NCBI GenBank assembly: GCA_017549185.1 | Contig: JAFYVJ010000074.1 | Span: 1-64,000 of the forward strand | Direction: 5' to 3' | Length of the DNA stretch: 64,000 bases | From: Roseburia sp. | GTDB lineage: Bacteria; Bacillota; Clostridia; Lachnospirales; Lachnospiraceae | Shown here: in pieces, positions 7,231 to 16,700 of the stretch | Numbering within the stretch: position 1 is the first letter of the stretch | How the letters are laid out: each line of letters opens with the position of its first letter | Translations under genes and position numbers: made by a program | Notes under the pieces: model-generated | What the model saw: the letters and a program-made list of their open reading frames with translations, nothing else | The model's database searches: none | Told to the model about the DNA's origin: nothing

Positions 7231-9366
7231 ATGGAAAAAAATAAAATTACATTCGAAAAAGATGAGAAAAAGTCCATATTGATAGCTTTGATAGTGAGTG
7301 TCGTGCTGATTTTTGCACTGATACTTGCTTTTGTTGGAATAAAAAAATACCAGAAAGAGAATCTGGTAGATGTTGAGATAGAATCTAGTGTCACAATCGA
7401 GACGGAGATGACAGATACATATGATGGTAATGTCTATGTAAGAAATCAGGACGAACTGAATGGAGCGTTAAAAAATGAGTTGACGACAGCTATTATGATT
7501 GAGTCGAAAGAAAGTCAGACAATTGTAATTCCGGCAGGTGATTATAGTAAAATTGCACTTGTAATAGATGCTCCATATACAGAGATTACAAATTATGGTG
7601 TGTTTGAATCGATTTTAATTAAGCAGATTTCGACAAATACCTGGACGGAAAGTGCAATGGGTAATACGTTTACAATAGATGCACCAGCATGTCACATGAT
7701 TATTCCGAGTGGTATTACAGCAAATAGTATGGAATGTGTGCAACCGAAATCAACACTTGCATTGGAATTGCAGGGAACATTGCCAGTATTGGCGATAAAA
7801 GCGGATTCTTCGATTGTATCTGTTCAGATTGATGGTGAATTATCGCAGATAAGTGTAAAAAATACTACCAGTTTGAAATTGAGCGGTAGTTCAATGGATG
7901 TTACACCGGTTGAAATAGGCAGTAATGCGGCTAATACGATACTTTCAAGTAAGGTTCCGGTAAACGTGACTTCTTATGCTCAAGTATCGGTAGAGTTTTT
8001 AGAAGGAGCGGAAGGCAGTCAGTTTTTTGTATCGAATGAAGCCGTGGAAATGCTACTCACAAATAATACAAAAGAGGTTGTAGTTGTTACAAAACCGGAT
8101 GAGAAGCAAGAGACAGTTTCCAGCGGTAAATCTTATACCTTTAAAAAGAAACAGACGCTTGCGTCATCGGATAGCTCTAGTACGGGCAATAGTAGTAGCA
8201 ATAGTGGTAGTAGCAGTACAGTTGTCTCAGGTGGCTATTCGAAGAGTCAGGTAGATGCCATGATTAATCAGGCAGTTCAAAATGCTCTGGCAAATGCAGA
8301 CAAGCAGACACAAGAAAAAATTAATCAGGCATTATCAGGAACGATATCAAAAGATAAAGTAGATGAGATGATTGATGAAGCCGTGTCGGATGCATTAAAG
8401 GATGCAGAAGCAGATAAAGAAGAAGAGATTGCTGATGCGGTAGAGGATGCAGTCGAAGATGTAATAGAAGAAATAGTAAACAGACCGGTAATTATAGAGT
8501 TTGTTGATCAGGTACATATTTCGGCAGGAACGCAAGGGAATCTAATTCCGCTAGAGGAAATGGTATTTCCAACGGAAGTATACGGCAGAGATAGTAATGG
8601 AACGGTATATACGATAGCGGTAAAGGAGTGGCAGAATACGGATCATTATTCCGTAGACGTAACAGCCGGTAAGTATACTTTTACAGCAGTATTAGAAAGT
8701 AGTACGGAATATTATATCGCGAATGCGGTGCAAGCGTATTGCACAGTTATGGTAAAACCGACATCTGAGGATAATATTATAACTTATAAAAATGCTGCAT
8801 ACAGTGAGAAAATTAAAGTAACCGAATATAGGATGGCAGATTACGCCAATATACAACAGACCTATCCGCAGGCGTATTATTTAATTGAGAATATATCGCA
8901 GGAAGAAGTTATATATGCGTCGTTGAAATTTTATTATTATGATGGTGATGGTAATTTAATAGAACAGGCATATTGGAACGGGCAATACATACAACCGGGA
9001 AATAGTTGGATTGGATATCGTTCCAAACCATGTATGGATTATGCGTATTATGTTGTTGAGATTGATAATTTTACGGGAAAGAATGGAAAAGTAGAAAGCT
9101 TTGCAGAACTTTCATTGACACGGACACCGTCCATAGAGATTAATAAGACCGTAACAGAGAAGGTTTCGGAGTGTAACGGTATCATTTTATATTTGGATAC
9201 AAATGGTAATGCCTATGGCATTCAGACCTTTAAAACAAATGATGTCGATAAAAATTTGACGATAAATGATACGTCAAAAGAAATAAAAATGACTTTTAAT
9301 CTTACTCTACCAAATGGAGCTGATATTGATAGCTCGATTGTGGTATGGAGAGGAGGTTATAAGTGA
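7231..9366 (+). CDS. Membrane-anchored surface protein, first gene of the pilin unit
   Basis: 711 residues with no family I recognise. An N-terminal positively flanked hydrophobic helix (about 15-38) is a signal anchor, so the rest should be outside the cell. Residues about 70-300 are beta-rich with short repeated strands. A Ser-rich linker (about 312-335) follows, then a strongly charged helical segment (about 340-415; motifs KDKVDEMIDEAVSDAL and EDAVEDVIEEIV), likely coiled coil, and a beta-rich C-terminal domain. There is no LPXTG motif. I choose ATG at 7231, not the GTG at 7222, because AAAGG lies 8 bases upstream. The stop codon overlaps the next start (TGATG), which implies coupled translation. 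It may be a membrane base or stalk protein for the pilus. Confidence 0.75.
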   Translation: MEKNKITFEKDEKKSILIALIVSVVLIFALILAFVGIKKYQKENLVDVEIESSVTIETEMTDTYDGNVYVRNQDELNGALKNELTTAIMIESKESQTIVIPAGDYSKIALVIDAPYTEITNYGVFESILIKQISTNTWTESAMGNTFTIDAPACHMIIPSGITANSMECVQPKSTLALELQGTLPVLAIKADSSIVSVQIDGELSQISVKNTTSLKLSGSSMDVTPVEIGSNAANTILSSKVPVNVTSYAQVSVEFLEGAEGSQFFVSNEAVEMLLTNNTKEVVVVTKPDEKQETVSSGKSYTFKKKQTLASSDSSSTGNSSSNSGSSSTVVSGGYSKSQVDAMINQAVQNALANADKQTQEKINQALSGTISKDKVDEMIDEAVSDALKDAEADKEEEIADAVEDAVEDVIEEIVNRPVIIEFVDQVHISAGTQGNLIPLEEMVFPTEVYGRDSNGTVYTIAVKEWQNTDHYSVDVTAGKYTFTAVLESSTEYYIANAVQAYCTVMVKPTSEDNIITYKNAAYSEKIKVTEYRMADYANIQQTYPQAYYLIENISQEEVIYASLKFYYYDGDGNLIEQAYWNGQYIQPGNSWIGYRSKPCMDYAYYVVEIDNFTGKNGKVESFAELSLTRTPSIEINKTVTEKVSECNGIILYLDTNGNAYGIQTFKTNDVDKNLTINDTSKEIKMTFNLTLPNGADIDSSIVVWRGGYK

Positions 9367-11162
9367 TGAGAGGAAATAGAAAAGATATTATCATAAAGAG
9401 TTTGATACTCCTGGTTTCTATCCTATTGTCACTTATATGGGAAGATACCAATGTACAGGCAGTGGAGAATGCGTCCATTTCCATATCCGGATTAAAAGTA
9501 GGCGATTATGTAGAAATCTATCGAATTGCCTCCTACAAAGAAAGTGAGCAAACCTATGTATGGGAAGGAACGGTCGCAGACTGGATTCAGAATAAAGAAG
9601 AAGGCAAATCATACCTTAGCTTAAATCCGAACCAGCTAGATCGAATGACTGCAAGCCGTGCATTGGAATTTTTCCAGACCCTAATCATAGGATTAAAAAA
9701 TGAATCAAAGGGAATTGCCAATTTAGACGGTTATACGTTCTTCCTCGGAGAAGAGAAAGAACAATATAAGGTTGAGAATATAAAGCCGGGATATTATGTG
9801 ATTCTTCCGAAAGGAACGGATAGAATCTATGAATTAAAATGGCAGATGATAGCACCTGGGGAAGAAGCAGTCATCCATTATGACATGGAAGCAGGTGATT
9901 ATCAAATTCCTTCGATAGAGACTGTTTTGATTAATAAGACAAAAGATAGAGGAAAAGTGCGAGATGGAACACTTCTTCTGTTAGATGATGAATTGGAAGT
10001 CACTTCGCATATAGCGATGCCGAAATTCTCGGAAATGTATGCGATAGGTAAGCGCATTTTAAACATTTCTATCGTAGTGCCGAAGGGCCTGACTTATAAG
10101 GAAGATTCGTTGACATTATCGATAGAAGATGCGTCAGCATATTCCGTCGGGACATATGAAAAAGCAACGGTATATAGGAATAGAAACGGAGATGTACTAT
10201 TTTTCGGTACGCCGCAGGGATACTTCTATGAATTGAATGGCAGTTTACTGCTATCATCGGGAGAACCGGAAGAGGCGATGGAAAAATATAATACGACGTA
10301 TGAGACAGATTACTTGTTAGCAGTGCAAAAGACGGCAACGGAAGATCACAGGCAAAGTGATACGGAAATTGCTTCAAGTCAGGAAAGTGAAGTAATAGAG
10401 GAACAAAACTTACACGCACCTCCGGAAATGGAAGTGGAACATTTGATTGCAGAAGATGCAAGTAAAATAGTAACAGCGTATGATGGACAGACGATATTTG
10501 TGATTGCATTGGATACGGCGGATGTGCCGGAAGAGGTAGTAGTTACCTATGCAGCAGAGAAAAATACAGCTGCCAGCGGAACCGGTGAATATAATAATTT
10601 AATCGCTTTAAGTTATTCTGTTAGTCCATTAGATTCGAATTTAATATATTCAAGTATTTCAGAGGGGCTTGCGACTGCTTATAGCATTACAGTTGTAGCA
10701 GCAGAAGGATCTGGGGAATACATAGACTGGACAACAGAGGAGAAGCTGGATAAGGCACCACGATTTAGTGGAGTCGTATTTACGGTATACCGAGTCAAAG
10801 GTGATGAGGAATACGAATATGTGAATACGATTATGACAAATAATCAGGGGGTTGCTTCATTAAGTGGTCTTGAAGCAGCAGAGTATTTGGTGGAACAGAC
10901 GGTTTACCCTACGGGATTCACCTTGTCAGATGCATCTTTACTGATAAAAAAAGATGCTTGGACAGACGAATCAGTTATGGAAGGGGATGAAGATATTATG
11001 ATTCTTTGGTTAGAATATAAGACCAGATACCTTCCGGTAACGGGAAAAACGGGAACCGCACCATATATTTTCAACGGAATGATGATATGTGTGATGGCTT
11101 TAGGAACACTGGTACGACGAAAATATCCATTTGGAATACAAGCGTCATTCAATAAAAAATAA
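9366..11162 (+). CDS. LPVTG-anchored pilin-like surface protein
   Basis: 598 residues with a signal peptide and a C-terminal sorting signal LPVTG (556-560), followed by a hydrophobic helix and RRK. The N-terminal module begins like the pilins downstream (GDYVEIYRIASY). A Cna-B-like domain near 480-545 carries FSGVVFTVYRV and a degenerate E box (EQTVYPTGF). This suggests a minor or tip pilin joined by the class C sortase at 18462. ATG at 9366 overlaps the previous stop, and GAGGAGGT lies 8 bases upstream. The middle region (about 330-380) is acidic and probably unstructured. Confidence 0.82.
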   Translation: MRGNRKDIIIKSLILLVSILLSLIWEDTNVQAVENASISISGLKVGDYVEIYRIASYKESEQTYVWEGTVADWIQNKEEGKSYLSLNPNQLDRMTASRALEFFQTLIIGLKNESKGIANLDGYTFFLGEEKEQYKVENIKPGYYVILPKGTDRIYELKWQMIAPGEEAVIHYDMEAGDYQIPSIETVLINKTKDRGKVRDGTLLLLDDELEVTSHIAMPKFSEMYAIGKRILNISIVVPKGLTYKEDSLTLSIEDASAYSVGTYEKATVYRNRNGDVLFFGTPQGYFYELNGSLLLSSGEPEEAMEKYNTTYETDYLLAVQKTATEDHRQSDTEIASSQESEVIEEQNLHAPPEMEVEHLIAEDASKIVTAYDGQTIFVIALDTADVPEEVVVTYAAEKNTAASGTGEYNNLIALSYSVSPLDSNLIYSSISEGLATAYSITVVAAEGSGEYIDWTTEEKLDKAPRFSGVVFTVYRVKGDEEYEYVNTIMTNNQGVASLSGLEAAEYLVEQTVYPTGFTLSDASLLIKKDAWTDESVMEGDEDIMILWLEYKTRYLPVTGKTGTAPYIFNGMMICVMALGTLVRRKYPFGIQASFNKK

Positions 11163-11176
11163 AAAGTTGTGAAATT

Positions 11177-11210
11177 TGTAACAGGTTTGTAATGCACTAT
11201 GGTGTATTAA
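11177..11210 (+). promoter_or_regulatory. TGTAAC direct-repeat promoter, copy 2
   Basis: Half-sites TGTAAC (11177-11182) and TGTAAT (11188-11193) are 11 bp apart. The -10 TATTAA (11205-11210) follows after 11 bases, as in the other two copies. It drives the LPSTG pilin at 11272. Unlike the other two copies it is not enclosed by a hairpin. Confidence 0.62.
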
Positions 11211-11271
11211 TAGAATATAAGGTGAATATAAAAATATTTTTGATGAGTTACAGATAGAAAGGAGAAATATC

Positions 11272-13770
11272 ATGAAAGGATTAGGAAAGAAGTTTCTGGC
11301 ATTGACATTGGCATTGGTGCTTTTATTGGTAGGAAATGTATCCGTATTTGCAAGCAATGCAAATAATACAGTATTAATCCAGAAACAAGAGACAGTAGAA
11401 GGTTATACGCAGATTACAACAGATGGTAATAATACAAAAGTGACTGCGACTTATAATCTTCGTGTGAAAAGAGAAGATGATGAGTTTAATATGTATAAGC
11501 TCACAAATCTAGTATGGGAGAAGACTAGTGACGGAGTAGACTATGTGAGAATCTCATGGGTGCCGGAAGTACAGAGTTTTATCAACAGTAATGAACCATT
11601 TAATTCGGCAACCTTCTTATCAGCAGATACTACAATAAAGAAAATTTACGAGACCCCTCTTAACTTAGGAGAGGCGGAAGATACTACAGATACAGGTGTC
11701 TATGAGGCAGGTTCTAAAGTAAATGAGACTTATGTAATTGAGTTATTAAAAGCGATTCGTAAAGATGAGACGACTATGAATGCCTTAAAGGCAAACTATG
11801 TAATCGGATATCATGGAAACCCTTATGATGGAAATACTTCCGTATTACCTTCAGCGGAAAATTCTTCCTATGAGGAAGAAGGTTCTATGCCAGGTGAAAT
11901 CGGTCAGGCAAAGGTAACTCCTAGCATGCACGAACAGGAATTTTTATTAGCATATACTATTAGTGACATGCCAATTGGTCTTTGCTTTATCGATGTTACA
12001 AGTGGTCCTAGAGTATATCAGCCGGTTTTAGTAGATTTGATGCCTGTACAGGTAGGACCGACCGGTAATTGGTATGTAAAGAATACACAAGAATATAGCT
12101 TGAAGTATGAAGATGCAAGAATCGAAAAGAAGATTAATGATGCAGATTATGATATCGTACGTGAAGGTGAAATTGTAAACTTCAATATTACGGTAGACGT
12201 ACCTTTATATCATAAAGGTGAGGATAGTAATTATATTTATACATTGTTAAACGTATATGATGATATGGCTCAAGGTTATACTTTGATTCCAACATCTATC
12301 AATATTACATATAAAGATGCAGATGGAAATGATTTTGATGCAACAGAAGCTTTTACACATACAAATAATAAAGTAACAGCTACGGATGCAGATACTACAT
12401 ATACAGCGTTTATGGTTGAAAATGCATATGTATATTATGCTACGACAGACGGAAAAGATGTATTCTATGGTATCGAGACAGGTACAAGTGGTGAATTAGA
12501 ATTTTGGGCAAATATAAATGGTGAAATGGTTTCTTTAGGTACTTATAGAGAAACTGTAAGCAATTTATATGGAACACTTATTACGAACTATAATAATAAA
12601 GTAGTGAATGAGGAAGATAGATTAGGTTATGTGAATGCAGATATTGCTAAGAGAGAGCATGTGCAGTCTATTTTAGCAGTAAGATTTGACTATACGAAAC
12701 TTATGGATACATTAACTGTTTCAGATGCCCCATTTGTTCCGGACAGTATTACAATCAGTTACGATGCTAAGATTAATGATAATTCGTTCGTAGGTAACGA
12801 TGAGAATACGAATGATGCGTTCTTATATTACACAGGTGATTCAGCAGGAAATAGACATATTTCTCAGGATACAGTAAAAGCTTGGACTTATGCACTTAAT
12901 ATTGTAAAAGTAAATGGTAATGATACTTCTGAGTACTTAGCAGGTGCAAAATTTGATTTGTATCGTTTAGATGCAACTTATTGTGGTGGCGAAGCAGCGA
13001 CAGCTGTACCGTCTACTGGAGATTATATGAATTATAGTTTTTATAGGGATGCGGACGGTAATGCGTATGATGCGTCCAGAGCGAATTGGGAAGCTTTAAT
13101 CGGAAAAGCGGTATACAATTATTACGCATCAGATGATTCAGTTTTAGATTTAGAGGCAACCGTTTCTACTAAGAAGAGTGCAATGATTGATGCAACAGCA
13201 GATTATAAAAAATTAGATCAGTTTGCAGCTAAGTTCGGTGCTTTGACTGCAGAGAATCAGGAAATATTTAATGAATACATATTGACACAGGTAAATGCTA
13301 TGAAATATCAGTATCTTCCTGTTGAAGTTAATGAGTGCGAGGTACATCCAGGAAAAGTACATTATCATGTACAGGCGTATACCTTATTCTGGCAGGATAT
13401 TGAATCTGTTGCAGATGCAGAAGGTATTAGTGTAACAGGTTTAGATACAAATACTTATATCTTAGTCGAAACAGTAGCTCCAGAAGGATATCATCAGTTA
13501 GACAATGGTTTACAGTTCGTAATAAACGAGTATAATGAAGATCGAGCAGATGCAGCCGGTGGATATAAAGGTTTCGTAGATGATAATGATACAGATATCG
13601 TAGATGGAATCTACCAAATTACCGTAGAAAACTTTGAAGGTCTCGTATTACCAAGTACCGGTGGTACAGGAACATTACTCTTTACAATCATCGGTATTAT
13701 GTTAATGTTAAGCGCACTTGTAGTAATTATAACTAAGAACCGTAAGGAACAAAGCATTGGCTTATACTAG
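11272..13770 (+). CDS. LPSTG pilin, probable major shaft subunit
   Basis: 832 residues. A signal peptide ending in VFA is followed by an N-terminal pilin domain (FNMYKLTNLVWE), a D2-type middle domain (DYDIVREGEIVNFNITVDV), a Cna-B-like domain starting YLAGAKFDLYRL, and a classic E box YILVETVAPEGY. The sorting signal LPSTG (793-797) is followed by a hydrophobic helix and KNRKEQ. The pattern is that of isopeptide-stabilised pilins polymerised by class C sortases. It has its own activator-type promoter and an AAAGGAG ribosome site. Similar modules occur twice in the next gene. Which of these is the shaft cannot be told from sequence alone. Confidence 0.88.
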   Translation: MKGLGKKFLALTLALVLLLVGNVSVFASNANNTVLIQKQETVEGYTQITTDGNNTKVTATYNLRVKREDDEFNMYKLTNLVWEKTSDGVDYVRISWVPEVQSFINSNEPFNSATFLSADTTIKKIYETPLNLGEAEDTTDTGVYEAGSKVNETYVIELLKAIRKDETTMNALKANYVIGYHGNPYDGNTSVLPSAENSSYEEEGSMPGEIGQAKVTPSMHEQEFLLAYTISDMPIGLCFIDVTSGPRVYQPVLVDLMPVQVGPTGNWYVKNTQEYSLKYEDARIEKKINDADYDIVREGEIVNFNITVDVPLYHKGEDSNYIYTLLNVYDDMAQGYTLIPTSINITYKDADGNDFDATEAFTHTNNKVTATDADTTYTAFMVENAYVYYATTDGKDVFYGIETGTSGELEFWANINGEMVSLGTYRETVSNLYGTLITNYNNKVVNEEDRLGYVNADIAKREHVQSILAVRFDYTKLMDTLTVSDAPFVPDSITISYDAKINDNSFVGNDENTNDAFLYYTGDSAGNRHISQDTVKAWTYALNIVKVNGNDTSEYLAGAKFDLYRLDATYCGGEAATAVPSTGDYMNYSFYRDADGNAYDASRANWEALIGKAVYNYYASDDSVLDLEATVSTKKSAMIDATADYKKLDQFAAKFGALTAENQEIFNEYILTQVNAMKYQYLPVEVNECEVHPGKVHYHVQAYTLFWQDIESVADAEGISVTGLDTNTYILVETVAPEGYHQLDNGLQFVINEYNEDRADAAGGYKGFVDDNDTDIVDGIYQITVENFEGLVLPSTGGTGTLLFTIIGIMLMLSALVVIITKNRKEQSIGLY

Positions 13771-13788
13771 GAAAGGATGGTGAATGGA

Positions 13789-16700
13789 ATGAAACGTTTT
13801 ATAAAAAGTTTAACAGTGTTCGCATTGGTGTTTACCATGCTTTTAGGAAGTACACAACCGATTTTAGCGGTTACCACAGAAGAGCTAAATAATAAAAGCG
13901 ATACTTCTGTTTCAGTACAACTAGTGAACGCAGAAAATAGTACAGGTTCATTTACAGTAAATTGTGCCGGTACAGAAGATGAAATAAAAGTTTATCAAGT
14001 AGCAACCATGCAATGGAATGCTGATACAGAAAGTTTTGATGAACCACAGTGGGTTGCTGCAGTAACAAGCTGGTTGAGTGGAAGCTATGTAAGCTTAACT
14101 ACACCTGCGTTACTTGCCGCTCAGTCTGAATCGGTGCAAGGTGACTTTTTTAAAGCCTTGGTGGATGAAGAAAATGGAATTATTAAAGCGGATGGATTGC
14201 AAAAATGGTCTTCGTTTGCAGGGGATGGAGAAGATGGATATATCATTGATCCATCTATAGTAGTTGAAAAAGATGATAATGTTGATGAAAAAACAGATGC
14301 TTATTCTATCGAAAATGTTCCATTAGGTATTTATGTAGTTGTAGGTTCATCAGGTGCAAAGACTTATGCACCAGCTGTTGTTAATTTAATTCCTGATCGA
14401 GATCCAACAGGTAAATGGTATGTGGATAATAACATTGAAGCTACGATGAAAGCAGCAGATGCTTATATGCACAAATTTATCAATGGTCAAAAGACAGACA
14501 TCGTTACGATTGGTGAGGAAGTAGACTTTACAATTGAGTTTCCATTGCCTGAGTATGAAGATAGAGGTGAGCAGGCAATATACACCTTAACTTTTGATGA
14601 CGTGTTATCAGATGCATTTACATTGGATACAGATTCTGTTGTAATCAAATATCGTACAGATGCAGGTACATCCTGGGAACAAGCTGCTGAATTAAGTAAG
14701 GATTATTATACAGCACTTATCGCAGCTCCAGCACCAGCAAACAATCCGGATGGATATGGTATTACTGTTTGGGGCTGTGGATACCATCATTTAAAATATT
14801 ATACAGATTCTTCAAAAACGAAAATAATAGAATATGTTATTTATCGAAATAAATATAAAGACCCAGAAACTGAAAGAGATAAGTATGCATATTATTATTA
14901 TAAAGAAGGTGCATACCATGTAATTTATGATAGCGAAAAACAGTATGATAGCGTTGACGTAGAGGGATTAAGAGCGGAATACGCACGCCTAACAGGTGAT
15001 AGTACAGGCCATAGTTTGGTTCAATTTAATGCAGATGGAACTGTTAATGGTAGTGGAGGATCTACATCTCCAACGGAAGTACAGGAATTATTTGAGGGTA
15101 AGAACGGATACGAATATGTAGCAAGTCTATTCCATAATATTTTTAATATTACCTTTGATTATAACAAATTGATTGAGAACGATTTATATAATCAGAATGT
15201 AGATATTCAGATTACATATAAGGCTCAGGTAAATAAAAATATCGAAGTAAATAGTGAAAATAATACCAATACTGCAACTATGAAGTATGAAATTAATGCT
15301 GCAGGTGATAAATTCGCAACAATTAGTGATACTGTAAAGGCATATACATACGGTCTTAACCTTGTAAAGATGGATGGTGATACATACCAGACTACTCAGG
15401 CAACAGATGCACAGAGAAATCCTCGATTCGAAGCAGATGGCATTACACCAATATATGAAGATCCTACTTATTTGGAAGGTGCAAAGTTCTATGTATTTAA
15501 AGAAACCGATACTTTCATTGGAGAGGACTATAAAGGTTCTATGCCAGGAAGTCCAGATGCAAAAGATTTGGATGAAAATACTAAATTAACTGAATACAAA
15601 GCAGATCATACAGGGGATGGTCAATATTACTATTATACCTATCAGGCAACAGAAGATACGACATTAGATAATGGAGTAGCTGTTACATCCGGGGATACTG
15701 TAACCAGAGTATTCAAATTAGTGGTATTAGAAGATAAGACATATGGAACTTATTTTAACGGTACACTTACCTCAGATGATGAAGCAGAAGGTGTTACTGT
15801 AAAAGGTTTAGATGAGGGTAATTATATTGTAAGCGAGTACCTTGCTCCAACAGGATACAATCTTTTAGCAGAAGATATGATGTTCTCTATCTATAAGATT
15901 AGTGATAATAAAGCAGAAGAGCAGGCTGGCAGCTATAAACTCTTTTCCGGTAATCAGACTGGAGATGAGTTAGATGATGATGGTTTATATACAATGAACG
16001 TATTAAACTATGCTGGTCTTACACTTCCAAGTACCGGTGGTATGGGTACTATGTTATTTACTATGATTGGTATTTTACTAATGGTAGCAGCTATCGTGGT
16101 AATTATGATGAAAAATAAAAAGAACATGAGATATGCCGCAGAATTTATGGCAATCCTTTTGGTTGTAGGTATGTTATTCCAGCTTACACCACAGAATGTA
16201 TATGCGGTTACTGAGGTAAAACTCAATAACGAATATGGTTCAGCAGTAACTGGCGATAATAAAGTGAACTTTACTGTAAATATTAAAAATGCCGGAGATA
16301 CATTAGAGGTATACAAGATTGCCGAAATGAAATATGAGAATGATACCTATAATGGTCCATCATGGGTTACTGGTGTACAGCAAAAATTAGAAGGGTCTGA
16401 CTATGCCGCATATACTACACCAGCATTATTAGGTGAAGCAAGTATTGATGATCAGGTAGCATTTTTAGAATGGTTGTATACAAATAAAGACACGAATAAC
16501 CTTGAGCAGAATCAAAAAGTACCAGCAGGTAATATAACAGAATCAGTTGGTGGTGAACAGATTACAGTTTCAAATGTTGATTATGGTATTTATCTGGTTA
16601 AAGCTGTGAATACAATTTCTGGAAAGAATTATCAGCTTCTTACGGTAAATGCGATTCCTACACAGGAAGGTCCTCTTGGTGCTTGGTATATCAAAGATAA

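Noticed and set aside
10069-10509. Minus-strand open frames inside the pilin genes and the giant gene (for example this one)
   Set aside because: They lie wholly inside well-supported plus-strand genes, lack ribosome sites and show no recognisable protein features.
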